A DNA stretch of 62,804 nucleotides, taken from an uncultured bacterium. GTDB lineage: Bacteria; Bacillota_I; Bacilli_A; RF39; UBA660. Under the pieces are notes generated by a model. That model ran no database searches. It saw only the letters and a list, made by a program, of their open reading frames with translations, and was not told the origin of the DNA. The stretch spans positions 1 to 62,804 of the forward strand of contig CAMNUE010000001.1 of assembly GCA_946560065.1 (NCBI GenBank), written 5' to 3'. How positions within the stretch are numbered: the first letter of the stretch is position 1; every line of letters begins with the position of its first letter. Both the position numbers and the translations under genes were made by a program. Positions 43,270-51,896 of the stretch are shown one piece after another.

Positions 43270-44175
43270 ATGCTATCTAATACTGCTATACATATGCTTC
43301 AGCACGGACACCAACAAGAATATAAGATTATTAAACCATTAAGAAAACTAATCTTAGTAGGAAAAAAATTAGATAAATTACGTGCTGGAAAAATATATCT
43401 AAAATCAATGGAACTAAATACAGCCCTTACTGAGTCTGAAGAATTTATGAGGGGACATTTTAATTTACACAAAATACCATTTCTAGATATTGAGAACTAT
43501 AATGAAAGTCTTACTAAAGAGTATGATTCAGCAACTGAAGTAATTTCAGATTATGAAAAACACCTAAAAAAAATAAATCCATATGACTTACCAATAGTTC
43601 TAGTCGAAGAAGAACACCGTTATGCAGAAATAACTGAAACCGGCTTGAATTGCCAAGATATTGAGGTTATTTCTAAAATTAGAATAGCTTTTTGGCAGTT
43701 ACTGTTAAGTAACACCATTACTAATTACACTCCAAGTATCATCACACATGAAATAACGCATACACAAATAGATTCCCATAAGGGAGCTACCAAATCATTA
43801 TATAATCATGAAATAATTCCAATCTTTGTTCAGTTTGTAGAAAACTTCGAAAAAAGTGAAGACCTTAATGAAATAGATGAAGTATTTAGATTAATAGATA
43901 TTTCTGACTTAATCGATTCTTTAAGAAAATATTATAAAAGAAGAGTATCATATACTAAGGACGAATTATTTGATTTAACTAAATACTTAGAATCAACACT
44001 AAAAGCTTTTATGTTATTTGAAATTTATGCCAATTCTTCTATTAACAAACAAAAAGACATATTTGCAGATATTCAAAAGATATTTAATGGAGAAATGATA
44101 GTAGAGGAATTACTTGAAAAAAACAAGGTTACTTTAAAAGAAAGTTCAAAATTATTACAGAAAAAATATTTATGA
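43270..44175 (+). CDS. HEXXH zincin-like protein, first of a tandem pair
   Basis: A 301-residue soluble protein with zinc-protease motif HEITH in TPSIITHEITHTQIDSHKG (about 158-176). The N-terminus is marked by MLQHGHQ, and FMRGHFNLHKIP lies near 60. The next gene is a clear paralogue with the same landmarks at the same spacing, which also favours ATG 43270 over 43264. There is no signal peptide, so action is intracellular. A third ligand could be an E/H in the YNHEIIPIF segment. The family is not one I recognise. Confidence 0.7.
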   Translation: MLSNTAIHMLQHGHQQEYKIIKPLRKLILVGKKLDKLRAGKIYLKSMELNTALTESEEFMRGHFNLHKIPFLDIENYNESLTKEYDSATEVISDYEKHLKKINPYDLPIVLVEEEHRYAEITETGLNCQDIEVISKIRIAFWQLLLSNTITNYTPSIITHEITHTQIDSHKGATKSLYNHEIIPIFVQFVENFEKSEDLNEIDEVFRLIDISDLIDSLRKYYKRRVSYTKDELFDLTKYLESTLKAFMLFEIYANSSINKQKDIFADIQKIFNGEMIVEELLEKNKVTLKESSKLLQKKYL

Positions 44176-44185
44176 AAGGAATAAT

Positions 44186-45118
44186 ATGTATTCAGATATA
44201 GAATTTAAAATGCTCCAACATGGGCATAGAAAAAAGTATAAAATAATTAATCCTTCGAAACCTATGTTAATGGTCCTCAAAGAATTAAGTAAATTAAAAG
44301 TAGAAGATTCTAGTATTAGAAAATCAACACTAAAAGATTCATTAAAAGACTCAGAAGACTTCATGAAGAGCCATTTTAACATTCATAAAATACCTTGTCA
44401 AACAGCTGATGGTTTAAGAAACTTTATTAGTGCACGTAAAGATTTGTCTGTTTCCGAAATGTTAAATGAATATAATGAGTTTGGTATAGAAACAGATCCA
44501 TATAAACTACCAATAAGTTTAGAAAATCAAGACTTTTGGTATGGCCGTATTGGAGAATTAGGTATTAATTATGCCATTGAAGAATTTTTAGTAAAAGCAA
44601 AAGTAATATTCAGTGAAATATTTCTTTCAGAAAAAATGACTAATGTAACTCCAAGAATAATTAGTCATGAAGTTACTCATAGTCAATTAAATTCAAGAAA
44701 AGGTTCAATACAATCTTACTATAACTATGAAGTACTATCAATTTTTATTGAATATCTTCACAGTATTGAATGTGATTCATCATCAAAAGAGTTTAATTTA
44801 GAAAAAACACTTCGTTATCTAAGCATAGCTGAAGATATAATGTTATTAGAAGAATATAATAAAAAAAGTACTATCGTATCTCCAAGAAACGCCGTTATTC
44901 ATACTATGTATTTAGAGTCGGAAATGAAAGCTATTCAGTTACTTGAAATATATCTTCAAGCAAATCCTCAAATAAAAAAATATATTCTAGATTATATTCA
45001 AAAAATCTTTGATAACGAGAAGACAGTAGAAGAACTTCTAGAAAGATTTAATATTACTCTAGAAGAAAGTTCAAATTATCTAAAAAACAAAATTTTTATA
45101 AAAGAAAAAAGAGGGTAA
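44186..45118 (+). CDS. HEXXH zincin-like protein, second of a tandem pair
   Basis: A 310-residue paralogue of the preceding gene, ten bases downstream with AAAGGA before the ATG. Shared landmarks: MLQHGH near the start, FMKSHFNIHKIP, DPYKLPI, TPRIISHEVTHSQL with the HEXXH motif, RKGSIQSYYNYE, and a C-terminal YLESEMKAIQLLEIY helix. Sequence identity between the pair is moderate, implying old duplication and likely different substrates. Function unknown. Confidence 0.7.
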   Translation: MYSDIEFKMLQHGHRKKYKIINPSKPMLMVLKELSKLKVEDSSIRKSTLKDSLKDSEDFMKSHFNIHKIPCQTADGLRNFISARKDLSVSEMLNEYNEFGIETDPYKLPISLENQDFWYGRIGELGINYAIEEFLVKAKVIFSEIFLSEKMTNVTPRIISHEVTHSQLNSRKGSIQSYYNYEVLSIFIEYLHSIECDSSSKEFNLEKTLRYLSIAEDIMLLEEYNKKSTIVSPRNAVIHTMYLESEMKAIQLLEIYLQANPQIKKYILDYIQKIFDNEKTVEELLERFNITLEESSNYLKNKIFIKEKRG

Positions 45119-45129
45119 ACCTCTTTTAA
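45107..45129. terminator. Bidirectional terminator zincin pair/def
   Basis: AAAAGAGG/CCTCTTTT with GTAAA loop between convergent genes. Confidence 0.8.
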
Positions 45130-45674
45130 ATTGCTCTCATACTATCTTGACCTTTATAAGGATTTTTAGGATCAATATGATCTGTAAATAATATTCCATT
45201 TAAATGATCAAGTTCATGTTGGAAGCAGACAGATAACTCTTCTCGTGCTCTTACATGAATCTTTCTTCCCTCCATATCATAAGCTTCCATTGTAACTCTT
45301 GCATATCTTGGAATGATTCCCTCAACTGGTCTATTTACGCTTAAACATCCTTCACCATCAGTAACATAAATCTGTTCCATCGAATTACTAATCATCTTAG
45401 GATTAATTAATACATAAGTTTCAAATTCACCTTCACCAATTTCATTAACAACAACAAAATATCTTTTCGCAACTCCAAGTTGAATTGCAGAAAGGCCCAT
45501 ACCAGGTCTTAAGTCATACTTTTCAGCTAATTCATCAATTTGACTATTATGAAGATATTCAATCATTGTATCAATTAATTCTTTATCTTCCTTTTTTAAA
45601 GGGAATTCAACATCTTTACTTTTAACTCTTAATCTTTTATCTTTTTCATCTAAGATTTCTTTTGTTTTTAACAC
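45126..45674 (-). CDS. def: Peptide deformylase, canonical
   Basis: A 182-residue type II (Gram-positive) deformylase that removes the formyl group from nascent proteins. Motifs are GMGLSAIQLG, EGCLSV (metal cysteine) and HELDH. A GTG start at 45674 is favoured because GAGGTGG lies five bases before it; GTG 45683 overlaps that site. All catalytic residues are intact, unlike the divergent homologue at 1.1-1.7 kb. Confidence 0.95.
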   Translation of the reverse strand: MLKTKEILDEKDKRLRVKSKDVEFPLKKEDKELIDTMIEYLHNSQIDELAEKYDLRPGMGLSAIQLGVAKRYFVVVNEIGEGEFETYVLINPKMISNSMEQIYVTDGEGCLSVNRPVEGIIPRYARVTMEAYDMEGRKIHVRAREELSVCFQHELDHLNGILFTDHIDPKNPYKGQDSMRAI

Positions 45675-45729
45675 AAGTACCACCTCAACATTCTATATTT
45701 TATCAAAAATCATGAAATTTGAAAAGTCA

Positions 45730-46728
45730 TTATTTTTTTTGATAGCCTTTATTATTACCATTATTTGTCTTTTTGTTAAATATATCAATTATAGTTTGAA
45801 CAAGAGCTCTAGTAGTCTTCATCTCATCACTGTCACTTTTATTTAAATAATCTAATTCATCAATTTTAAATAATAATTCATCCAATCTATTAAATGAATC
45901 TTCTCCAGCAATCTTATTAAACTCATCAATTATAAAGTCAATGTTACCAAGAACAATATTATCAGAAATTAAACTACGCAGAACTTCATTATTCCACAAA
46001 GGTTTGAACGCACTACAAGCTTCTTGATAACCTCTGTCAACAATTAATTCCTCTTTATCTAATAATTTAAAGAAATGATTAATTTTCTCATCTGGAATAA
46101 TTCCATCAAGTTCAAGTATCGCACAACCAGCTTCTGAAGTTTGTGAACAGTTAACGACCTCATCGATAATTTCATAAGAATTAGCCTCATAATAATCATC
46201 ATCTTCTGGATAATAACCACACTCAAAAATAGACATTCCACATCGAATAACATATCCAAAACAATCATCTTCACGAGTTAAATACGTACTATTAACTTCA
46301 CCTTTAACTAAATGCGCAAACTCATGTATAAAAGATGATAAAACCATTGTATTATTAGAGCGAAGAGTAGAGCAGATAATAAAAGGCTTTCCTTTATCAT
46401 CAACAAACTCTTCATCATTACAAAGAATATAATTATGTCCATTAGAAGAAACTGCATAAGAGCAAACTTCTCCTTCCTCAATAGTATCTCCAGTATCACT
46501 TCCAAAATATTCATCAGGATTATAACCATTATTTCGCATTATTTCATTAATTGGTTTATTATCAATATAGATATCAACTTTATCAATAATGTCTTCCACA
46601 ATATCTTTATTCTCCTTGAAAACTCTAAGAATACCATAAATACCCAGTACAAAAAATGGATATATTTCTTCATCTTCACAAGCAATCTTTGAAGCCAATC
46701 TTTTAGCTAAAATATAATCTTCTTCCAT
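45730..46728 (-). CDS. HEXXH metallopeptidase-like protein
   Basis: A 332-residue soluble acidic protein with IHEFAHLVKGE (HEXXH) near 138 and a cysteine-containing central region. It ends in an Asn/Lys-rich tail. It is not obviously related to the tandem zincins next door beyond the motif, though three HEXXH proteins within 3.5 kb is notable. ATG 46728 has AGGTGA and AAGGGG upstream; a GTG at 46740 is less likely. No signal peptide. Function unknown. Confidence 0.65.
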   Translation of the reverse strand: MEEDYILAKRLASKIACEDEEIYPFFVLGIYGILRVFKENKDIVEDIIDKVDIYIDNKPINEIMRNNGYNPDEYFGSDTGDTIEEGEVCSYAVSSNGHNYILCNDEEFVDDKGKPFIICSTLRSNNTMVLSSFIHEFAHLVKGEVNSTYLTREDDCFGYVIRCGMSIFECGYYPEDDDYYEANSYEIIDEVVNCSQTSEAGCAILELDGIIPDEKINHFFKLLDKEELIVDRGYQEACSAFKPLWNNEVLRSLISDNIVLGNIDFIIDEFNKIAGEDSFNRLDELLFKIDELDYLNKSDSDEMKTTRALVQTIIDIFNKKTNNGNNKGYQKK

Positions 46729-46780
46729 CCCCTTAATCACCTAGTCAGCTATTATAACTCAAAACACTAAAAAAATCAAA

Positions 46781-46801
46781 GAAAAAGAACGCTAAGCGCT
46801 C
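46781..46801 (-). terminator. Terminator of the YjcZ-like gene
   Basis: On the minus strand, GAGCGC/GCGTTC with TTA loop and five T residues. Confidence 0.7.
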
Positions 46802-46806
46802 TAATC

Positions 46807-46968
46807 TTAATTAGCCCATCTAGTACCAATAATAATAACTAGTAAGATAAATAAAACTAAAATAATGGCATAATTAGAATTTGAATTATTATTAGAAGTA
46901 TAGTTAACAGGATAATAATAAGCTGCTTGCGGTTGGCAACAACTTGAACTGTTTCCGTAATAATACAT
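46807..46968 (-). CDS. YjcZ-family-like small sporulation protein
   Basis: A 53-residue protein. The first part is rich in Tyr, Ser, Asn and Cys (MYYYGNSSSCCQPQ), then a single membrane helix (YAIILVLFILLVIIIGTRW) to the end. This layout, and the ALIVVLFILLIIVG-like helix, match the YjcZ family of small sporulation proteins in Bacillus. AGGAGG precedes the ATG on the minus strand, and a terminator follows. It lies in an otherwise gene-free interval of about 360 bases. Confidence 0.7.
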   Translation of the reverse strand: MYYYGNSSSCCQPQAAYYYPVNYTSNNNSNSNYAIILVLFILLVIIIGTRWAN

Positions 46969-47104
46969 AGATATCCTCCTTTACTAATCTAATATAAGTT
47001 ATGTAAATTTACAAAATATGTTAATGAAAAAGAGGAAGTAAAAATGCAATAATCTATAATTTTAAACATATTTATGATATATTTATTACAAGGATGGTAA
47101 ATAT

Positions 47105-48190
47105 ATGAAAAAAGATAAGAATAAAACACTTGATAAAACTCAAAAATATAAATTAGCAATCGTCATAGTAATTATAATTTTGATAATTGGTTTAATAGTA
47201 AGCGATAGATTATCATCAAAATCAAATGACGAAGCAAGTTCTTTTATAGTTATTGATGAAACAAATGACTTTGATAACAAGGTACTATCTAGTTACTCAG
47301 ATTATCAAGAATTAATGACATCTCTAAGCGAAGAGGCTAATCTAGTTGAAGACGCTAATAAAGATGAAGAGATTAAACTAACACCTAAAGACTTCAGAAA
47401 GAATAAATATCTTGCATTATTTCTCCGAGAAAATGAATGTAGTGAGAAAATCAAAAAAGTCACAGTAAAAGAAAACGAATTAAAAAAAATAACAGTTCAA
47501 GTAAATGTTGACCTCTTATGTGGATTTTGTACTGCGATAACAAAATTATATTTCATACCAATCGACAAAAAGACTGATATTAATGCTGAAATAGATATTG
47601 AACTTAAGAAAAAAAGGGTAGAAAAATGCCATGAGCATACTATAGATAAACCTATAATTTATTTATACCCTGAAACAACTCAAGAAATAGAAGTAAAATT
47701 AGGAAAGAAAGAAAATATCATAAGATCTTATCCAGAATATCAAGATGGTTGGAAAGTCATTGCAGAACCATCTGGTAAATTAACTGATCTTCATACTAAT
47801 AAAAATTTTTATTCATTATACTGGGAAGGTAGGCTAGAAAATACTAAGAATTATTCAGATGGCTTCGTCGTAAAGAAAGAAGATTTAGCATCTTTCTTTG
47901 AAGAAAAATTATCAACTTTAGGTTTATCATACAAAGAACAAGAAGAATTTATTATTTATTGGTTACCAGAACTAGATAGTAATGATTATACATTTATAAG
48001 ATTTATGACTAAAGAAGAAATAAATGAAGAAATGCCTTTGGAAATAACACCAACTCCAAAAAATATAATTAGAGTTTGGATGCAATACAAAAAGGTTGAT
48101 AGTACTTATCAAGTACCAGAACAAACTTTAGCATCTCCATCTAGAGAAGGATATACTTTAGTAGAATGGGGAGGAACAGAAATAAAATAA
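47105..48190 (+). CDS. Membrane-anchored protein with a conserved 'KPIIYLYPE' domain
   Basis: A 361-residue protein with an N-terminal membrane helix (about 17-33) and an extracytoplasmic part. The C-terminal two thirds carry recognisable conserved phrases: DKPIIYLYPE, SYPEYQDGWKVIAEPSGKL (in parts), LYWEG, DGFVVKKEDL, FIIYWLPEL and a final EGYTLVEWGG. Proteins with this domain occur widely in bacteria and remain uncharacterised. A beta-rich wall- or surface-associated role is likely. It is 15 bases before the ftsW-like gene. Confidence 0.7.
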   Translation: MKKDKNKTLDKTQKYKLAIVIVIIILIIGLIVSDRLSSKSNDEASSFIVIDETNDFDNKVLSSYSDYQELMTSLSEEANLVEDANKDEEIKLTPKDFRKNKYLALFLRENECSEKIKKVTVKENELKKITVQVNVDLLCGFCTAITKLYFIPIDKKTDINAEIDIELKKKRVEKCHEHTIDKPIIYLYPETTQEIEVKLGKKENIIRSYPEYQDGWKVIAEPSGKLTDLHTNKNFYSLYWEGRLENTKNYSDGFVVKKEDLASFFEEKLSTLGLSYKEQEEFIIYWLPELDSNDYTFIRFMTKEEINEEMPLEITPTPKNIIRVWMQYKKVDSTYQVPEQTLASPSREGYTLVEWGGTEIK

Positions 48191-48205
48191 AAAGGAGGAG
48201 ATAAA

Positions 48206-49351
48206 ATGAAAAAAATTATTAAATATACCGATAAAGCTTTATTACTCGCGACACTTGTCATGTTTATCTTTGGTCTAATTATGGTTTTTTCTGCCTCTAA
48301 TGTAACCGCCTATATGTCTCATGCCGTTAGTCCTTATAATTACTTTATAAAACAAGGAATATTTTTAGCCGTTGGATTAGTCTTTTCCATTATAATGATT
48401 AAATTCAACACCAGATCATATGGGTTCTTTTCTTGGGGATTATTGATTATAACCACCATAAGCTTAGCAATCTTACTTGTGATTGGTAGTGCTAAAAACC
48501 AAGCGGTCAGTTGGTTTGATTTAGGTTTTGTTAGTATTCAACCAAGTGAGTTTATCAAAATAATAACCATCGTTTTCTTAGCTCATTACTACGACAAAAA
48601 TCAAAAGAAATTAGATAGCTGGGCTAAAAGCCTATTCCCAATCGCTATCTGTTTAGGAATTGCTGGATTGATATTTCTTCAACCAGACCTTGGTACTACA
48701 ATAATTTATGGAGCTATAGTAGCCTCAATCTTCTTTGCGGTTCCGATTTCAAAAGAGATAAAGTATAAGACACTCTTTATTGGTGCAGGATTAATTTTCT
48801 TTGCTGTAATAGCAATTGTTGGAAGTGGAAAAGGAATTCTTTTAGAAAGACAAATGGAAAGATTTGATTTTTCGAATCCTTGCGCCAAAATACTTGATAA
48901 TGGTAACCAAGTATGTAATTGCTACATTGCCATTAATAATGGTGGTTTAACAGGAGTAGGGTTAGGTAATTCCACTCAAAAGTATTTATATCTTCCAGAA
49001 CCATATACTGACTTCATTTTTGCTATCATTGTTGAAGAATTAGGGGTAGTTGCTGGAGTACTCTTGATACTTATGTACATGTTTATAACCTTTAGAATTC
49101 TTCTAATTGGCAGAAAAAGTCCAAACAATCGAGGAGCAGTAATATGCTATGGAGTTGCAATTTACATTTTCCTTCATGTAGCAGTCAATTTGATGGGAAT
49201 TATGGGGATTATGCCAATGACGGGAGTACCATTACCATTTATGAGTTATGGAGGAAGTTTTACAATTTGTTTAATTGCCGCCTTAACATTAGTTCAACGT
49301 GTTAGTGTTGAAAACGGAATATTATCAGAAAAGAGTAAGAAAAATGCCTAG
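48206..49351 (+). CDS. FtsW/RodA/SpoVE family SEDS glycosyltransferase
   Basis: A 381-residue SEDS protein with about ten membrane helices. Typical segments are FGLIMVFSAS, VSWFDLGFVSIQPSEF, FLQPDLGTT, the loop with the catalytic-site region ERFDFSNPC, IIVEELGVVAG and GVPLPFMSYGGS. SEDS proteins polymerise lipid II in division, elongation or spore cortex formation. Which role applies cannot be told, though FtsW/SpoVE-like features predominate. AGGAGG precedes the ATG. Confidence 0.92.
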   Translation: MKKIIKYTDKALLLATLVMFIFGLIMVFSASNVTAYMSHAVSPYNYFIKQGIFLAVGLVFSIIMIKFNTRSYGFFSWGLLIITTISLAILLVIGSAKNQAVSWFDLGFVSIQPSEFIKIITIVFLAHYYDKNQKKLDSWAKSLFPIAICLGIAGLIFLQPDLGTTIIYGAIVASIFFAVPISKEIKYKTLFIGAGLIFFAVIAIVGSGKGILLERQMERFDFSNPCAKILDNGNQVCNCYIAINNGGLTGVGLGNSTQKYLYLPEPYTDFIFAIIVEELGVVAGVLLILMYMFITFRILLIGRKSPNNRGAVICYGVAIYIFLHVAVNLMGIMGIMPMTGVPLPFMSYGGSFTICLIAALTLVQRVSVENGILSEKSKKNA

Positions 49352-49937
49352 TTTAATGATTCATATAAAAGTCGGTTACGAAATCGGCAAAAAAATAAAT
49401 TTAAATTCTTATAATTACTATTTAGGACTAATTGCTCCAGATGCTCCAAATCTACATGGATTTGCTCCAAAAATAGAAAGATGGACTGCACATATTCGTG
49501 AAAAAGACTTAAATGACTGGCGAAATAAACTAAATGAATTTTATTTTAATAATCAAGAAAACTACAATAAAGAATTCTTAATAGGTTACTATATCCATAT
49601 ACTAACAGATATTATTTTTGATGATTACTTCTATTTTGATATTCGAAAAAAAGTAATCCAAGATAATATTCAAGAAGATATAGCTCATGATGTTATGAGT
49701 AATGATATCAATAATTATTACTTTGAAGAATACCAAGAAGTAAAAGATATCTTAGAAAGTAGTAACTTAGGTTACAACATAAATAATATTTCGAGCGAAT
49801 TATTACTTTCCTGGAAAGATAAGACTACAAACAGAAATATAACTACTAATGAAAGTAAATATATAACTGAAGAAGAAATACTAGAATTAGTTAATCAAGT
49901 TTATAAAGAAACTCTTATGAATAAGATTTTAGTATAA
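49344..49937 (+). CDS. Zinc-dependent phospholipase C family protein
   Basis: A 197-residue protein of the zinc_dep_phospholip_C superfamily: N-terminal MPSLMIHIKVGYEIG, LGLIAPDAPN, then the GYYIHILTDIIFDDYF metal motif (H and D ligands). It lacks a signal peptide, so it is probably not a secreted lipase. ATG 49344 overlaps the SEDS gene by eight bases, suggesting coupling. Substrate unknown. Confidence 0.75.
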   Translation: MPSLMIHIKVGYEIGKKINLNSYNYYLGLIAPDAPNLHGFAPKIERWTAHIREKDLNDWRNKLNEFYFNNQENYNKEFLIGYYIHILTDIIFDDYFYFDIRKKVIQDNIQEDIAHDVMSNDINNYYFEEYQEVKDILESSNLGYNINNISSELLLSWKDKTTNRNITTNESKYITEEEILELVNQVYKETLMNKILV

Positions 49938-49943
49938 ACTTTC

Positions 49944-49972
49944 AAGAAAAGCTATTCAACTTTTCTTTTTAT
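49944..49972 (+). terminator. Terminator
   Basis: AAGAAAAG/CTTTTCTT stem with an 8-base loop and T run. Confidence 0.8.
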
Positions 49973-49995
49973 TTGCTGATAAATTGGTCTTTATA

Positions 49996-50024
49996 TTGCT
50001 TTTATTAACCAGTTATGATATAAT
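49996..50024 (+). promoter_or_regulatory. Sigma-A promoter of the DHH gene
   Basis: TTGCTT at 49996-50001 and TATAAT at 50019-50024, 17-base spacer, extended -10 TG. Confidence 0.75.
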
Positions 50025-50061
50025 ATGCTTGTTTTATTTGAAGTGAAGAGGAGAAAATAAA

Positions 50062-51150
50062 ATGAGTACAAATCTTAAAGAGTTCAGAATTCAATTAGAA
50101 TCTGAGCTTAAAAAATGCTCAAACGTCTTTATCATAGGACATAATCAGCCAGACTTCGATTCAATCGGATCAGCAATTGGTTTATATACGCTTGCATCCC
50201 ATTTTGGTAAAAAAGCCTATATTATAGTAAATGATGAAGAATTATCTATTGAGTCTGGAGTAAAAAGAGTAATAGATGCTAATAAGGATAGTTTTCGTTT
50301 TATTAATAATGAAACAGCAAAATCTTTAATTGATAAAAAATCAATCCTAATAACAACAGATGTTAATAAGCATAATCGTATCTCTGTAGATGAATTATTA
50401 GATGAATTTAAAAGTGTCATTATCATCGACCATCATGGAGAAGGGGCTGAAACTATTGAGACAGATAAAAAGTTTATCGATCAATCAATATCAAGTGCCT
50501 CAGAAATAGTTACCAGAATATTATGTGCTTATAAAGTGAAATATGGTGCAAATGTTGCTAATTCGCTTCTTGCAGGAATTAACTTAGACACCAAAAGATT
50601 TAAAGATAATACAACTTCAAAAACACATGATGTTGCCGAAAAATTAATTGATAAAGGTGCTAGCACTGATTATGTAAATAACTTGTTCTTAGAAGAATTT
50701 GAGACATTCTGCCGAATTAGTAATTTAATAATTAATGGAACAATAATAAAAAAATATAGTGAGTCGCTATCACCAGTTCAAGTTTCTTTTACCTTAAATA
50801 GAAACAATCCTAAAGAGATATATCAAACAGAAGATTATGCAAAAGCAGCAGACAGAATGATGAAGTTTAATGGAGTAGACGCCTCATTTGCCCTAGGTTA
50901 TGTTAATGAGGATACAGTCCATATCTCTGCTCGTGGAAGTAGAAAAGTAAATGTTGGAAAAATCATGGAAGAGATGCATGGTGGAGGAAACTGGCAAAGT
51001 GCTGGTGGTAGAGTTAAATCAGATGACATATCTAAAATAGAAGAAATGCTTATGGATAAAATAACTATTGGCTTATCAGATGAAGAACCAATCATTGAAC
51101 ATCCAAAAGTAATTAAAGTAAAACAAATCAGAAGAGGCAAAAAATCTTAA
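50062..51150 (+). CDS. DHH/DHHA1 phosphoesterase, GdpP-like catalytic module
   Basis: A 362-residue soluble phosphoesterase. Metal motifs are GHNQPDFDSIGSA (H27, D31, D33), TTDVNKHNR and IIIDHHGEG, and the DHHA1 domain ends with GGGNWQSAGGRV. Sequence order is closest to the DHH/DHHA1 part of GdpP, the c-di-AMP phosphodiesterase. The membrane, PAS and GGDEF parts of GdpP are absent. It could act on c-di-AMP, pApA or short RNA. The PgpH gene is also missing from its usual place, so this may be the main c-di-AMP hydrolase; inference. GAGGAG precedes the ATG. Confidence 0.82.
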   Translation: MSTNLKEFRIQLESELKKCSNVFIIGHNQPDFDSIGSAIGLYTLASHFGKKAYIIVNDEELSIESGVKRVIDANKDSFRFINNETAKSLIDKKSILITTDVNKHNRISVDELLDEFKSVIIIDHHGEGAETIETDKKFIDQSISSASEIVTRILCAYKVKYGANVANSLLAGINLDTKRFKDNTTSKTHDVAEKLIDKGASTDYVNNLFLEEFETFCRISNLIINGTIIKKYSESLSPVQVSFTLNRNNPKEIYQTEDYAKAADRMMKFNGVDASFALGYVNEDTVHISARGSRKVNVGKIMEEMHGGGNWQSAGGRVKSDDISKIEEMLMDKITIGLSDEEPIIEHPKVIKVKQIRRGKKS

Positions 51151-51156
51151 AAAATA

Positions 51157-51187
51157 AAGAAAAGTTGGAAGACTTTTCTTTTTTTTT
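51157..51187 (+). terminator. Terminator before comEA
   Basis: AAGAAAAGT/ACTTTTCTT with TGGAAG loop and a long T run. It covers the most upstream TTG of the comEA frame. Confidence 0.85.
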
Positions 51188-51212
51188 GAATAATAAAGTA
51201 GGAGGTGATTCT

Positions 51213-51896
51213 ATTACTTTTAAGTATCGTTATCGAAAACAAATATTAATAGGAACAATAATTACAATAATCATAATAGCCATATCAGTATCAATAATCA
51301 TGAATTACTCTAAATCTACTAAAAATAAGTCTAAGAAAGAAGAAACATTAATTACGGAAACACCTGTAAAAAAGAAAAAAACAGTTCAAAAAGAACCTCA
51401 AGAAGCAAAAGTTGATATTAAAGGTGCTATTAATTTACCTGGAATTTATTCCCTAGATACTTCTTCTCGAGTAATTGATGTAATTGAAAAAGCTGGAGGC
51501 TTAACTGAAAATGCTGATACTTCTGTAATTAATTTAAGTAAAAAGATAACAGATGAAATGGTAATAATAATTTATACTAAACAAGAAGTGAAAAAATTTA
51601 AAGAAACAAAAGAAAAAGAAACTCAAGTTCAAAATAAATGTCTTCAAAAAGATGAAAATGCTCTAAAAAATGATGCTTGTATAGCACCGTCTATTAAGAC
51701 ATCAGGAAAAATCTCAATCAATACAGCTTCTCAAGAAGAATTGATGACTTTAACTGGAATAGGGGAATCAAAAGCTAAAGAAATTATTGCTTATCGTGAA
51801 CAAAATGGACCGTTTACTACTATAGATGATTTAACCAAAGTATCAGGAATAGGAGAGAATACTCTTGCTCAAATTAAGAAAGATATTACTGTCTGA
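51213..51896 (+). CDS. comEA: Competence DNA receptor ComEA
   Basis: About 227 residues. An N-terminal membrane helix (about 13-35) is followed by a Lys-rich linker, an SLBB domain (KGAINLPGIYSLDTSSRVID), and a C-terminal helix-hairpin-helix pair (INTASQEELMTLTGIGESKAKEII; VSGIGENTLAQI). It binds double-stranded DNA for transformation. The strong AGGAGGTGA ends at 51208 and no ATG, GTG or TTG lies in frame within reach; the only well-placed codon is ATT at 51213. The alternative TTG at 51186 has no ribosome site. Confidence 0.88.
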   Translation: MTFKYRYRKQILIGTIITIIIIAISVSIIMNYSKSTKNKSKKEETLITETPVKKKKTVQKEPQEAKVDIKGAINLPGIYSLDTSSRVIDVIEKAGGLTENADTSVINLSKKITDEMVIIIYTKQEVKKFKETKEKETQVQNKCLQKDENALKNDACIAPSIKTSGKISINTASQEELMTLTGIGESKAKEIIAYREQNGPFTTIDDLTKVSGIGENTLAQIKKDITV

